From: Gammaproteobacteria bacterium
GTDB lineage: Bacteria > Pseudomonadota > Gammaproteobacteria > Granulosicoccales > Granulosicoccaceae
DNA length: 14,868 nucleotides
Assembly (NCBI GenBank): GCA_019634245.1
Contig: JAHQVR010000349.1
Span: 1-14,868, forward strand
Reading direction: 5' to 3'
Position 1 is the stretch's first letter. Every line of letters starts with the position of its first letter. The position numbers and the translations under genes were made by a program. Below, piece by piece: positions 14,849 to 14,868 of this stretch. The notes under the pieces were generated by a model, which saw only the letters and a list, made by a program, of their open reading frames with translations, did no database searches and was not told where the DNA came from.

Positions 14849-14868
14849 ATGAAATTACATCGACTCAC
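14849..14868 (+). CDS. Possible start of a gene cut by the right edge (hypothetical)
   Basis: ATG at 14849 opens a frame reading MKLHRL before the window ends. AGAAGA about ten bases upstream is a weak ribosome site. Only six codons are visible, so it could equally be chance. If real, the repeat-rich stretch before it would be its leader. Confidence 0.2.

Larger units (their letters stand above)
14490..14868. other. Gene-poor right-hand region rich in inverted repeats
   Basis: No convincing complete gene is seen in these 379 bases. Besides the repeat at the GlcG stop they hold a hairpin at 14592-14612 (eight pairs, one bulged T, loop GGAG), a repeat TGAGT/ACTCA at 14624-14641, and the long-range 11-base inverted repeat at 14728-14827. 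A perfect TTGACA (14691-14696) has no -10 partner. A 56-codon frame on the minus strand (14818 down to 14648) starts inside the right repeat arm and has no recognisable family. The region could encode a structured RNA, be a leader for the gene beginning near 14849, or be a decayed remnant. Confidence 0.5.

Overview
The window looks like chromosome of a heterotrophic, probably marine, Proteobacterium, most likely a gammaproteobacterium. This is inferred from gene content (two TRAP solute receptors, a fused D-2-hydroxyacid dehydrogenase, a FadR-type GntR regulator, a GlcG/HbpS-like protein), from near-balanced base composition and from tight operon packing. No rRNA, tRNA, CRISPR array, transposase or phage gene is visible. 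It reads as a catabolic accessory region.

Left block (1-4001). A partial TRAP substrate-binding protein runs off the left edge on the minus strand. About 340 bases of regulatory DNA separate it from a divergent pair on the plus strand: a DUF2817 (M14-like) metallopeptidase and a cytoplasmic type I sulfatase or phosphonate monoester hydrolase. A good sigma-70-like promoter with a palindrome in its spacer lies before the pair. The likely theme is uptake of an anionic solute plus hydrolysis of ester and amide-type bonds.

Middle block (4061-10237, minus strand). Read in transcription order this is a six-gene operon: class V aminotransferase (serine/alanine-glyoxylate type), TRAP DctP, DctQ, DctM, a crotonase-fold enzyme, and a class III (CaiB/BaiF) CoA-transferase. 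DctQ-DctM overlap by ATGA, and crotonase-CoA-transferase overlap by TAATG. Two RNA hairpins separate dctP from dctQ, a natural way to make more receptor than membrane subunits. The crotonase lacks both glutamates of the canonical enoyl-CoA hydratase site.

Right block (10273-14489, plus strand). Divergent from the operon, only 35 bases away, is a 988-residue fusion of a GlcD-like FAD oxidase to a GlcF-like iron-sulfur/CCG protein. It is followed by a FadR-type GntR regulator and a GlcG/HbpS-like protein. Together these suggest uptake of an organic acid, CoA activation and transformation of its acyl-CoA, oxidation of a D-2-hydroxyacid (glycolate is one candidate) to a 2-oxoacid, and transamination of that oxoacid (glyoxylate is one candidate). 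The GntR protein is the obvious candidate controller. The actual substrate cannot be read from the sequence.

The last 379 bases (14490-14868) hold no convincing complete gene but are rich in inverted repeats, including an 11-base perfect pair spanning 100 bases. A possible gene start (ATG at 14849) is cut by the right edge.
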